Assembly (NCBI GenBank): GCA_015143295.1
Contig: CM026563.1
Span: 806,001-870,000, forward strand
Direction of reading: 5' to 3'
Length of the DNA: 64,000 nt
From: Tetracentron sinense
Taxonomy: Eukaryota; Streptophyta; Magnoliopsida; Trochodendrales; Trochodendraceae
The notes under the pieces are model-generated. The model was not told the origin of the DNA. It made no database searches and saw nothing but the letters and a program-made list of their open reading frames with translations. The translations under genes and the position numbers were made by a program. Each line of letters opens with the position of its first letter. Position 1 is the first letter of the stretch. This document shows, one piece after another, positions 34,480-47,600 of this stretch.

Positions 34480-35760
34480 TTTATTTTTATTTTTTCTAAA
34501 ATCAAAAGTTTGTAGAAGTCCAAAATTAGATTTTTAAGGGAAGCTAGCAAGGGTGACTTCCACTGAAAGGAAATGTTTCAGCTTTTAAGGAAAGTCACCA
34601 CACTCTCATTGGCACACATTTTATAAAGAACGAAGTTAAAAAGTCACTTTTCAGAAAAGTTTAACCAAACAAGGCCTTCATGATGTTGTAGACTCTCCTT
34701 AGGTGTAGTATTTTACCTAACAAAAAAAAAAAAAACAATTTGCTGAACAAAATTCCAAGGAGGCATAGACCATATCAAATTCCAATAAAATGCCAAGAAG
34801 GAAAGACCATTCCTATTGTTTGAAATAGTCTCATCCTTTTTGTAACATTGGTTCCCAGTGTGCTCCCTCCAATCTCTCTCCTCTCTATGCTGCCCCAAAG
34901 GGTAACTACTAACATGACATCATCATCTCATGTCTAACATGTGATTGGCATGTAATTATAAAATTTATAGGTAATATTTTTTTGTTGATATTTACAAGTA
35001 ATTTTTTGAATTTAATGATGTGTAATCAGCAATTTTTATTAAGGAGGTGAAGTTATAAAATATTTATGCCCCAAACACCACCATGGAAATAACACAAATT
35101 CGCATTTGTAAATTGCATGTTTATATAATTAAAATTTATTGCAACTTACAGTATGAAATAGTTTTTGAATTTTAAGAGGTTAATGTATAGGTTGTATCCA
35201 GCACCAAAAAAACATGTATAGGCTGTATGGATCACACAGTCAAGCTGATAGAATCGGAGAAGAAAATGACTTCTCTGAAAGACATGGAAAGAGGCATTTT
35301 GAATTCAGAACTCCTTTTATTGTTTTTTGATAAAGGTGGATATCCTAAGCGTTAGAGACTCAGGAAATATCCCCCAACACATACAACCAATATTTAGGGG
35401 AGCCCATGAATCGAGATCGAGACCTCCGGATTTAGGGTTCGTCCTTGGGCCATGGGCTACACCCCTGGGATCTCAGAGCCCATCTCACAAGTTCCCTGAT
35501 CAGAAGAAAACAGTTGAGGTCTAATCTAAAATACTAAAATGGCTGCTTGCTGGGTTGATTATATACCCTTTGCAGGATTATCTGCTTAGATCTAAAATGG
35601 CAGCAAGTGGCATCTTGGAAATTTGGGAAGGGACAATAGAAAATCTGACGGTAATGCATGCACTGCACAGGGACGGAACCGAGTGCAGACTGCAGACGAA
35701 AGCAACGGGAGGCAATTCTAGTAAGATCCGTACAGAGCTGAGGGCATTTCCGGAATAGAA
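34480..35760. other. intergenic DNA upstream of the flippase promoter
   Basis: No gene recognised. Mixed AT-rich sequence; a more GC-rich stretch at 35330-35520 looks like worn repeat. Confidence 0.4.
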
Positions 35761-35787
35761 TAATAAAACCCAAAAAACCGCTTATGC

Positions 35788-35794
35788 TATAAAA
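35788..35794 (+). promoter_or_regulatory. TATA box of the flippase gene
   Basis: TATAAAA in the context GCTATAAAAGGCGGG, a strong plant TATA box. Transcription would start near 35820, at the beginning of a leader exon. Confidence 0.65.
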
Positions 35795-36074
35795 GGCGGG
35801 ATTCCATTTCAGGGACGTGTAACAGGCCAACACCAAACGGAGGAAGCACGATTCGTGCTCCGCCACTCGCCTATTTCTCTCTGCAAATTTCTCGCATTTC
35901 GAGCCCTTGGATCGATCTCCATGTTGCAGGAGAAATTACGTATCCTCTTCCGAACCATAGCTCTCCAGAGAGTCCAGGTGAACCTGCAAGCACATGAATC
36001 ACAAGTTTGAGTAAAACCTGCACAAATGGCTAGATCTGTGTTGCAGAACGACTGAAAAGGTCTGGCATTAGACG

Positions 36075-36191
36075 ATGATTTCGGATTCAGAGCATTCAAG
36101 GACATCTGCACGGGTCCCTTTCGCGGAGTTCGAGAAGATAGGGTTCGAAACGGTGATCATTGCATTTGCGCTGATGGTCGTGATCTTCTGA
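36075..36191 (+). CDS. 38-codon small ORF in the flippase leader exon, function unknown
   Basis: ATG at 36075 has A at -3 and the frame ends at TGA 36189-36191. The peptide is polar in its first half (MISDSEHSRTSARVPF, then AEFEKIGFE) and ends in a strongly hydrophobic stretch TVIIAFALMVVIF, like a tail-anchored membrane peptide. The donor AGAG|GTTAGT at 36215/36216 follows 24 bases after the stop, so it would be in the leader exon of the flippase mRNA or a small gene of its own. I do not recognise the family. Confidence 0.4.
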   Translation: MISDSEHSRTSARVPFAEFEKIGFETVIIAFALMVVIF

Positions 36192-37214
36192 TTTATCGGC
36201 GTTTAATCGCTAGAGGTTAGTTTATCCATTTCGCATTTCAATTATTTTTTTAAAAATTATATTCTTTATTCTGGTGTTTTCGGACGGATTAGTTTGCTTG
36301 AATTTCTAATTTCTGAAGATAAAGGATAAATTTTGTTAATTAGGGTGTCTTGGTATCTCTGGATCGTTCGGTAATTTGATCTTTGATTTATCAATGGATG
36401 AGACGGATTTTTAATAGATTATTAGGGTTACATACGCTAGTGATTTGCTGAAACATTTCTGATTTCCTTCTTTTGTTTTCTTCTTATATTTCCTTTTTGG
36501 CATTTCTCGCTCCAATCCGTAGTCAGTTGTTGGTATCCAGTGCAATAATGGGGCATATTTCAAGTAAAACCAAAATGGTAAAATATGGAGATCTTGCGAA
36601 TTTGCATAATTCAGTACACCTGTGACTTAACGGCACCCTCTGATCTGTTTTTGCGTGCTATTGAAGTTAGGAGTGTTCTTCGTTTTCTTACGGTCTCTTG
36701 TTATCTGTGAAGTTCAGTAGAATTTCTTTGCAAGCGAGAAATGTCATAAAATTACATAATTTTTTTCTTGTTTCTAAAGAATTTGCAGAAGCAGGGGTTT
36801 GAAACAGCAATCCCGTCTGAAAGGATCTCAAATAACTGCAAATATCTACAGAGTCCCTTGTTCGATAAGGGTCTATTCGTATTTGTTGCTTTGAGCAGGT
36901 GAGCAAGCTGTTAAATTTCTCTGTTATAGGTACAGTGCAACACAAAGCAAGAAATTAGTTGAAAAGATGTTGTAGGAAATAGGATGATGTTTATAGTCCA
37001 GTTACCTATATTTGAAGAAGTAAAAGGGGGTGTTTAGATGGGATGGGTTATCATTTATGGGCAAAGGAAGCTCAAATTCCTACGGCTGATTTGTTTTGGC
37101 TGGAGGACAGAAGGGGAAGAAATTTACCCTGGATAGCCAATTTATGTTCATAATCTTTAGACATACTGGAATTTCTTTTTACCTTTCTCCAATGTTTTCA
37201 TTGGAGAATTATTT

Positions 37215-40200
37215 ATGACTTCCGGCCAGCCATTGCTATTGTCTTCTTGTGCTTCATCAGATCATTCATCTGTGGTGCCTTCTCCTATGCCTTCTAATAT
37301 TGGCACCCCTAGCTGCCTCCACCCAGCTTTCCCCTCTTCCATCTTTGAGGACGCTCAAGGCCATTCCTTTGATGTAAAGGGCAGTGATACTGTCTCTGTC
37401 TGAGATACAGGTGGTTGTCAGAAACCTCTTTGAAAACTCTGTTTCTGTTGCAACGACCGGAGAGTTCCATCCAGCTGAATCTCAGTTCTTTTGTCAATTG
37501 CTGTTGGAATGCCCTGTGCAAGAAGGAAGGCAGCTGGTATCCTGGGTTACTATGGAGCTGCAGAATAATTGTGCAACTTTCGAAATTTCTGGGGTTTCAT
37601 CTGCGGTGCAGGAAAAGTTGAACAAATCTCAGCGGATCCGCCACAAAAGTTTGCAATATGAAGATAACTTATCGTTAGAAGAAAACCCGAGATTGATATA
37701 TATTAATGATCCAAGGAGGACGAATGACAAGTATGAGTTTACAGGGAATGAGATCCGAACTAGCAAGTACACGGTTATCACTTTTTTGCCAAAGAATCTG
37801 TTCATCCAATTCCATCGGGTTGCTTATTTATATTTCCTAGCTATTGCTGCTCTGAACCAGCTCCCGCCACTTGCTGTTTTTGGAAGAACGGTGTCTCTTT
37901 TTCCTCTCCTCTTCGTGCTTTGCGTCACAGCTATCAAAGACGGCTATGAAGATTGGCGAAGACACAGATCGGACCGGAAAGAGAACAACCGAGAGAGCCT
38001 CGTTCTTCAGAGTGGACAGTTCCAAATGAAGAAATGGAAAAAGATACGAGTTGGTGAGGTTGTTAGGATATGTGCTGATGAGACAATTCCATGTGATATT
38101 GTTTTGTTGGGAACAAGTGATCTGAGCGGAATAGCATATATTCAGACAATGAACCTGGATGGCGAGTCAAACTTGAAGACAAGGTATGCTTGGCAGGAAA
38201 CTGCTTCAACAAATTTTGAAGGGGGAACTACTTTGGGGCTTATCAGGTGTGAGCAGCCAAATAGAAATATCTATGAGTTTACAGCCAATATGGAGTTCAA
38301 CAGACAGAGATTTTCCCTCAGCCAATCTAACATCATTTTGCGTGGTTGCCAGCTGAAGAACACGGAGTGGGTAATTGGTGTTGTTGTGTATGCTGGACAG
38401 GAAACGAAAGCAATGTTGAACAGTGCAGCGTCTCCTTCCAAAAGAAGTAGGCTGGAAAGCTACATGAATAGGGAGACCCTATGGTTGTCGGTTTTTCTTT
38501 TTGTCATGTGTGCAGTAGTGGCGCTTGGGATGGGCCTATGGCTCGAACGGCACAAGGATGAGCTTGATACTTTGCCTTTTTACAGAAAAAGATACTTCAC
38601 ACATGGGAGATATAATGGGAAAACATACAAATATTACGGGATTGCTATGGAGATATTCTTCTCGTTTTTGAGCTCTATTATAGTGTTTCAGATTATGATA
38701 CCGATATCGTTGTATATTACAATGGAATTGGTCCGATTGGGGCAATCGTACTTCATGATCGAGGACAAGCAGATGTATGATAGTTTTACTGACTCAAGGT
38801 TTCAGTGCAGATCTTTGAATATAAACGAGGACATGGGTCAGATACGTTATGTATTTGCGGATAAGACAGGGACACTCACTCAGAACAAAATGGAATTCCA
38901 GAGGGCAAGTGTGCATGGGAAGGATTATGGGAGCTCAGTGCATATAATTGATCATCCATTGCAGGAAGCGGATATTGCAGGTACAACCATATTCTTTTTG
39001 TTTTGGATGGGCCTTTTCCAATTTTTTATGAGATTAATCATATTGTATCATTCTGTTAGGCCATGTAAATGCAATGTAATAACATGCCAGGACTGAGATG
39101 TTTTGGTTGTCCATTTGAATCCTAATCAATAAGGGAAGAAAAAAGAGAGGAAGAATAAAAGGAGAGGAGAAAGAGATTAGGGCAAGAAAACATAATTTTT
39201 TTTTATCGAAAAAAGCAAATATCATTAAATTAGAGCATTCACCAATAGTGAATCTCAAAAAGCTAGTACATACCACGCAAAGACTGAAAAACTACTAGAA
39301 CCACTATGTAGCGAAAAGACCAAGCATCAAAACAAGACCCCTACAACCTCTAAGATATAATCTTGTCGAGCCCTAACTCCTCCACATCCACTATAGCGGC
39401 AACCCACTCTCTCAACCGAACACTCGCACGGGAGCACACTCTCTCCAACGGCGCCAACGAATTCTCAAATACTCTCCGGTTCCGTTCTTTCCAAAGAGAC
39501 CAAGCCACCACTCCGGGGAGGATTGCCCAGATAAGATCAATGGGGCTAACCCACACTTCTGAACCCCAACCCAACATCAGATCCTGAAAGGAGGAGGGAG
39601 TCACCCAAGCAACCCCAAGTTGAGAAAGAAAGTACCCCCAGAGACTCCTCGCAAAAGGACAGTGCAGTAGTAAATGATCCACTGATTCCTCCTCGGATGA
39701 GCACTTAAAACAACAATTTGGGAGACTCCACCCTCGCTTCCTTAAGTTGTCTAAAGTGAGGATCTTGTCTAGATAAGCAGACCACAAGAAAAAAGAGACC
39801 TTAGAAGGCACCCCGCGGAACCAGACCGTCTTGTGAGGGAAAACCACCGAAGAGCCCGGGTTCGCCACCTGCAACATAGACCTCACAGAGAAACACCCTT
39901 TCCTATTGCTAACCCAAATCCGTCGATCCTTGGTCGCCAAATCAATACTCACCGATTCAAGCTTCGCCAACAACTTCGCAAACTCCCAAACTTCCCAATC
40001 ATTAAGCGGCCTTCTGAATCTAGGATTCCACACCACCCCACTCCCACTTCTTACAAACAAGTCTGCGACTGCCGCGAACTGATCCAACGATATGGAGAAA
40101 AATAATCGAAATTCATGCTTCAGAGGAATACGGCTGCACCACGGATCCAACCAAAATTTCACCTCGGACCCATCACCAATCGCGATACGAGTATGTTTCA

Positions 40201-41573
40201 CATAATCGGGCCATCCCGCCACAATACCCTTCCACAGGCCTATCCCATGAGGACCGCGAGGTAGCCGAGGTTCCCAACGATCCTTACAACCATGCCGCGC
40301 CAGAATCACCGCTTTCCACAAACTGTCGGCCTCCACCCCAAAACGCCAAAGCCACTTACCCAACAAAGCTTCGTTAATTGCCTTGAGAGGCCAAATATTG
40401 AGCCCCCCACCCTCCTTAGGCCGACAAACCCACCTCCACTTTACCAAATGTAACTTCTTGACCATCACTTTCTCATTCCAAAGGAAATCTCGTTGCAACC
40501 GCTCCAACTTCAAGGCAATGGAAACAGGGATGCGAAAAAGAGATAAGAAGAATGTTGGAAGGCTACACAAAGTACTCTTTAATAACGTTAGTCTACCTCC
40601 TTTTGAAAGGAGGGATGCTTTCCATCCTGAAAGCCTACTATGAAATCTCTCAATGACCGGCTGCCAGACCGACTTAGACTTGAAAGACGCCCCCAAAGGA
40701 AGACCTAAGTATCTCGAAGGAAGCGTACCGGTCTTACACCCTAACCAACTAGCCAAAACATCCAGACTAGGCACCACTCCCCCGGCAAAGAGCATACTCT
40801 TTCTGAAATTAATTCTTAACCCCGATACTGCTTCAAAGCAACCAAACAAGAACCGGATCTGTAAAACCTGACTCACCGAAGCTCCACAAAATAGCAAAGT
40901 ATCATCTGCAAACTGAAGATGAGAAATCTTTACCTGAGGTCTGCCCACCACAAAGCCCTCCCACTCCCCCTCGGAGGCCCTGCGGATCATCCTGCTTAAG
41001 GCTTCAGTGACTAGGATAAACAGAAGAGGGGATAAAGGATCGCCTTGGCGCAATCCTCTAGAGCTTTTGAAAAAACCAAAGGGAGATCCATTAATAAGAA
41101 CTGAGAAAGAGGGTGAAGAATAACAACTCCTCATCCAAGCACGCCATTTACAACCAAAACCCATCCTCCGAAGAACATAATCTAAGAATCCTCAACTCAC
41201 ATGGTCATAGGCTTTTTCCATATCTATCTTACACACGATACCTGGCTCGCCCTTCTTCACCCTCTCATCCACCACTTCGTTAGCAATTAAGACTCCATCG
41301 AGAATTTGCCTACCTCCCACAAACGCACTCTGCTCCGGAGAGGTGGCTAATTTATTAATCATTAAAAAACTTGTCTATAGGACAGATCTACCCCTTAGAT
41401 AGTAGCATAATAAATGCCAGAAGACCACAAGCTCTATACATACAAGTTTCTCAACAGTTTTACCTAATAATGTCATAAATTAAAGTTGTCTGTTCACTTT
41501 GTTGTGATAGTTGTGTCATTTATTTTCATATATCCATACGAAAAAAAATATATACGCCAGCAGATATATTTTC

Positions 41574-41605
<32 letters not shown>

Positions 41606-44600
41606 CATTTATTTATACATATTTCTCCTATTCTTTACAAAAACATTCAGTGGCGATGGGGAGTTAGCAGTGCCCCTGCCAGTTCTTGAATAGAAAATTA
41701 TTAGAACCCGACAAGAGGGACGTTACCCCTAATAAGAAGCAGCTACACATGGCATATATAATTATTATAAAAAATGACATCTAATAAAACAGAAAGTTAC
41801 ATTGGAATGTTGTATAATCCAGCTTTTACATGCCTAGGTAATTCATTCAAAGATCTGTAAATAGCATGAGTTTCGGTGCTGCAAGCTTCAGTGGCAAGAG
41901 AGAATCAGCAACTTGAATTGCCTTCTCTATAAACATGACTATACTCAATCAGAAGCTGAGATTTCTGCCAGCAGATATCCTTCCAAGTACACATGGAACA
42001 AAGAGGGTCAAATTCACCCTTGAGGGCCCGAATAAGAGCCATCATTGCTTTCCGATATAATATTAGTGATACCAATCTGCTGACAAAGAAGAATGCTGTC
42101 TGATATTTCTCTCGAATCAGCAAATTATTAGTGCAATAACCATAAAACTTAGAGAAGGCCAAAATTAATCCACCTCTATTATTCCCAATAATGCCTCTGC
42201 CACTACTAATACCTTGGTTGCCCCCAATGCCCCTTTAAAGTAAACTCCTTCACCTCCTCGTCTTATGTCATTTACTTTCGAGCTCACTTCAGAATGGCAT
42301 GGGTTTTTTCCTCTTCTTTTAAGAGTTTCCTATGTTGCTGGCAATCGGGTTTGTTTGGTCCTTGTTTGGAACACTTTTGGGCGCTAATCCTAGGAGTGGT
42401 GTCGCGACCCAAAATACCCCCTAGGAGTTAAGGATACTTTGACTCGTGACCGCCGTATCATACCTTTAGTATGATACATAAGGCACACGTGGAAACCTGT
42501 CAGAGTACCTGAATATACATAGCGGAAACGAAATACAATGCACAGCGGAAAATAAAATACTAAACATAGCGGAAGCAAAATGAATACTCCTATAGCTTGG
42601 CTCAAGTAAGAACCAACAAGTATACATGTGTGAGAAACTCAAAAGTGGAGTGGACAAACCCCACACTCACATAACAAAATGACACAAGTTCTAAGTCGGT
42701 CGATCAATAGAAATCGAAGTCACGACTCCTATCTAAAGCACCATCGTCATGATAGTGATCCATGGAAGGCTCCGGGTCACGGTACTCTTCCTCGACCCAA
42801 GGTTCTTCGCCACACAAATCGAATGGAACCCGAGCACCTGCCGATCATAACAATATCGACTGAGCATGGAATACTCAGTGTATACAAACTAATAACTATA
42901 AAGCGGTTAGGCATGGAGCATACAAGACATGGAGAATGAAATCCGTAAAATCCTTAAAGCATGGAAACCGTGAAAACATATGTGAGATAATATTCGAAAC
43001 CAAAACTGTAACCGTGTGAGTCAATCGATAATCATAGCCTTATGAGTTCTTATGAGTTCTTGTCGACCCCTGCTTTGCTGAAAAACCTTGTTTACACCAC
43101 TCGAATCTTCCCCAATGTACTTCCAACACTCTTTTATGCTTTCAACACATTCCCTAAGGACATATAGACCCATTGGAACATATACGCCATAATTCCGAAC
43201 ACATATATTAATATAAGACTCATAAGTATACAAAACCACACTTGGGCACTATTCACACACTATTCATTCTTAGTGAAATGAAATTTCGGGGCTCTACAAG
43301 TGGTCCCTTGGTCCATCTGGAAAGAGAGGAACATGCGGATTTTTGAGATTCTTCTTTATCAGGTGTTCAGGTTACCAAGCAGGCATGCAAACTTTTTGGT
43401 GCCTGGGCCTCGATTAGGGGTGCATACATTGGAAGGGAGGCGTTTGTTTTTCCACCCTAAGGAGTGACCCTGCTCCCTTGTGGTTATTTGCAGGGCCTCT
43501 TCTTTTATGTAGCCTTGATTGTCTTTTTCTGTTTCGGTAATTTTGGTTCACTTTTTCTGAATCTTTGTTTCCACTTTTCTAGTTATTAATATGATGATTT
43601 ATAAGTTGATTACCTATCAAAAAAAAAATTATTAGAACCAAAAGAAGTTTATCCAGGGTTAAAAAAAAGGGTTTTGGACACCGTAACGGACACGGCCGAA
43701 ACAGTTATGTAACGGCGTTACGTAGCGGTTTCGGCCGTTTTTTCATTTTTTTTCTTTTTTGTTTAAAAAAATTCAAAAAATCCTAAAAAATAGAAAAAAT
43801 TTAAAAACATGCAATAAATGAGTAACAAGATACTTTTAAAATCATTATGAAATCCAAAAGGTAGAAATAATTAAATTAGATGGGTCGAGGGTTGAAACAT
43901 ACATAGAATCCCCCCGAAATGAAGAACTTGCTTTGGATTTCTTCAAATCTATGAATCCCCCAAATCTTGCTGTTAATCAACAAAAAACAAAAGGATTTTA
44001 AGAAAAATGGGTAAGAATAGATAGAGAAGAAGAGAGAAGCAAATGTGAAGTTTTAGAGTGAGTTTAGTGGTTTTCGGAACCCCTTTAAATGTAAAAATAC
44101 GTAACGGCTTCGAGCGTTACGTATTTGTTTCGGAATAAACCTGTAAAGGTACGGTATCGGGTATCAGAGTCAACCGAAACCATTACGTATCAGTCGATAC
44201 GTAACGGTTTCGGCGAGTTTTTTAACCATAGGTTTATCTTTATGCATAATGTCATAAATGCCATGAAATACTGCTTCTCCAAATTTACTCGACCAAATCA
44301 ACAGTTTCTGGCTTTGTTTACACTTCTTTTTCTATTAATAAATCCCTTGATTTATCCATCTACTTTATACGTCCACTTGGTCATTTTCTCATACACGGTA
44401 CACCTTAGATTCCTTTGCGTGCCCTTTCTAGTGTTTTTATCATTGACTAGCAAAACTCATGTGATTGTTTTTTCGAATGCCATTAAAGAAGTTAAAAGAG
44501 TTTGAGCTTGTGTGGGAGAGAGAGAGAGAATGAGAAGTGGGAGAGAAAGTGGAAACATGGGAAGGAAAGAGGATACTGGGAAAGGAGAAAGGGATTTAGG

Positions 44601-47600
44601 GAAATGACATCTTCAACCTTCAAAAATTGAACTATCAACGCCACCTTCCCGTCCTTCTTTCATTATAGTAGTTAAGAAATGTCACAAATAAAAAGAATTA
44701 AACATGCATATATCCATACACACACTCATTGGTCAAATCCATGTAAATTGAATTTACTTCCTGAGTTTTGATCTAAACTTCCTGAGTTTTGATCTAAATG
44801 ATGAATCACATGCAGTTGATAGGCATGCCTATGTTATTCTCCTCAAGCATTAACATTTGTTTTATGTTTCATAAAGCATGTGCTGAAAATGAGCAATTAA
44901 AAAGAAAGGAGTAGGTTAGACCATTTTTTCTGAAAAGTTTTATCCTTAAGTTCATTGCTTTACACCATAATGCTGTCTTTTTTTTATGGTCTAATCTAAC
45001 ACAGACCATATGGAAGGGTATTTTTTGAGATGTTGAAATATTTGCAACGATAAAGTCGTCAAACATTAAGTAAATTTTTAATGAATGTGATAAATAGAAA
45101 GAGCTTAGCACAAAAGTTCATTAAGCTACTTAATTCAGCAAGGACCTGGGAGCTTAATGGGCATTGGGCCAGACCAATTAAGACCTTAAATTATGTTAAG
45201 GCGTGCAAAATATATGTTCCCAAACAAGCTTAAGTGTTGAAATTAAACATTTAGCTATATTAAGACCTTAATTTAAGTGTTCCCAAATGCTACCGGAAAG
45301 TATCTATTGATCAATTGAATAGATGAACGGTGCAGCAGCTTATGCTTTTATTGGATGTTAAACTACTGTTAAAGTATCCCCAGAGGCCCAGGACATGCAT
45401 AATAACCATTAATTTCTGACATATAGACTGGTGATTCTCTCATTTAGGGGATTGTAGATGTGCTCGCACATAATATTTATATTAGCTTAATATTAATATT
45501 ACTATTGTTTTAAATCTGCAATTTGTGCTAGGATGCCCTCATGAATTCTTGCTCATGCACAAAATGTTTCTTTTTTCCCCTTGGTCGGTCACAAATTTTT
45601 CTCTGATTTAACATGTTTGGGTTTTGCAAAGAGAATTTGCATGCATAAAGCATATCCATCAAATGTCAACAGTTCTCTGTGCTGATCCATCATGCTACTC
45701 ATTTGTTGCAGCAGCATCAGTTTCAGAAATCAGGAGATGGAAGCTTAAATCTGGAATCTCTGTTGACACAGAACTTGTGGACTTGTTGCATAAGGACTTA
45801 GCCGGAGATGAAAGGATAGACGCGCACGAGTTTTTCCTCACATTGGCAGCTTGTAATACTGTGATCCCGATCCTTACCCATAGTTCATCTTCTAGTTGCG
45901 CAGAGAGAGAATTACATGAAGATGTAGAAACTATTGATTATCAGGGTGAGTCTCCTGATGAGCAAGCGTTAGTTGCTGCAGCTTCTGCTTATGGTTATAC
46001 TCTTATGGAGCGCACATCCGGCCACATTGCGATTGATGTCAATGGTAAGAAACTAAGGTAAAAGTCCCTCTCACTTCAAATGCTTTGCACACTCATTACC
46101 TACCGATAATGATTCTAACTGTGAAAATTGAATGTTTGAACCATGCCACTTGTGTAGTTGATGGAAATAATCCAGTGATACTGTCTTTCTTGTTTTTTGA
46201 TCAATGTACTTTCTTTTTGGAGTCTTGATATTCATCTTTATGTTACTAACTTTATCATTTCTCTATTCAATTCAGATTGGATGTATTGGGTCTGCATGAG
46301 TTTGATAGTGTGCGCAAGAAAATGTCGGTAGTTATCAGATTTCCTGACAATGCTGTAAAGGTGTTGGTCAAAGGTGCTGATACTTCAATGTTCAGTATTT
46401 TAGCAAAAGAGACTGAGAAGACTGATTATATAAAGCCTGCAACACAGAGTCATTTGACAGGATATTCATCACAAGGTTTACGCACACTTGTAGTTGCGGC
46501 AAGGGATCTTACAGATGCCGAACTTGAGGAGTGGCAGTGCAGTTACGAAGAAGCTAGCACTTCGCTGACTGAGAGATCTACAAAACTACGTCAGACGGCA
46601 GCTCTTATTGAGTGTAATTTAAATCTCCTTGGAGCTACTGGAATCGAAGACAAACTGCAGGATGGTGTGCCGGACACTATTGAGTCCCTCCGGCAAGCAG
46701 GGATCAAAGTCTGGGTTCTTACTGGAGACAAGCAAGAGACTGCAATTTCAATTGGTCTCTCTTGCAAACTTCTAACCCTCAATATGCAGCAGATTGTTAT
46801 CAATGGTAATTCAGAGGATGAGTGTAGAACTCTCTTGGCTGCTGCTAAGGCCAAATATGGTGTGAAATCAACAAATTGTGGGAATAAGAATTTGAAAAGA
46901 AAAAAAAATGCCGAGAATGATTATTTAGAGATTTCCGGGGACTCAAGAACTTCCAATGTGTCACAGTGGCATGCAGGGAAAGTGGCGGGAGTGACGAGTA
47001 CAGCGCTAGCACTCATAATTGACGGGAATAGTCTTGTGTACATCTTGGAGAAAGATCTGGAATCAGAGGCATGGATTTTCCTTGCTTAAGTAAAGCATTA
47101 TCTTTATATCATGACATGCTATGAAGCCCCTTCTCATTGCAATTACTTATAGTCTGGCACATAGCCCGACTTTAGTTCTATTCTCTCTGGATGCATGCAT
47201 CAGTGTAGTGATTGGTTTTTAAATTTACATACTTGTATAGCTTCGTGTTAAACATTGTCTCACTCGGTAACCATTCTATATTCAACAGCTTTTCGACCTT
47301 GCAACTTCCTGTAGGGTTGTGCTTTGTTGTCGTGTTGCTCCTCTGCAAAAAGCTGGGATTGTTGATCTAATTAAAAGCCGTACAGATGATATGACACTGG
47401 CTATAGGCGATGGTGAGTCATGCTCTGATAGTTCCTTCGCTATATATTTGCTTCTGCAGCTCTGCTTATGGATTGTTATTTACTTTTTTTTTGCTTGGGT
47501 CGGGGAGGGGAGGTGTTTCTGCTTGAGTTTTCATAAATTTTGTTTGAGCTGGATTAATTTTTAGCACAGTGGTCAGTGATTCATTTCTTAATCTCTAGCT

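Noticed and set aside
37309-37521. Minus-strand ORF over flippase exon 1
   Set aside because: Shadow of the real coding exon on the other strand.
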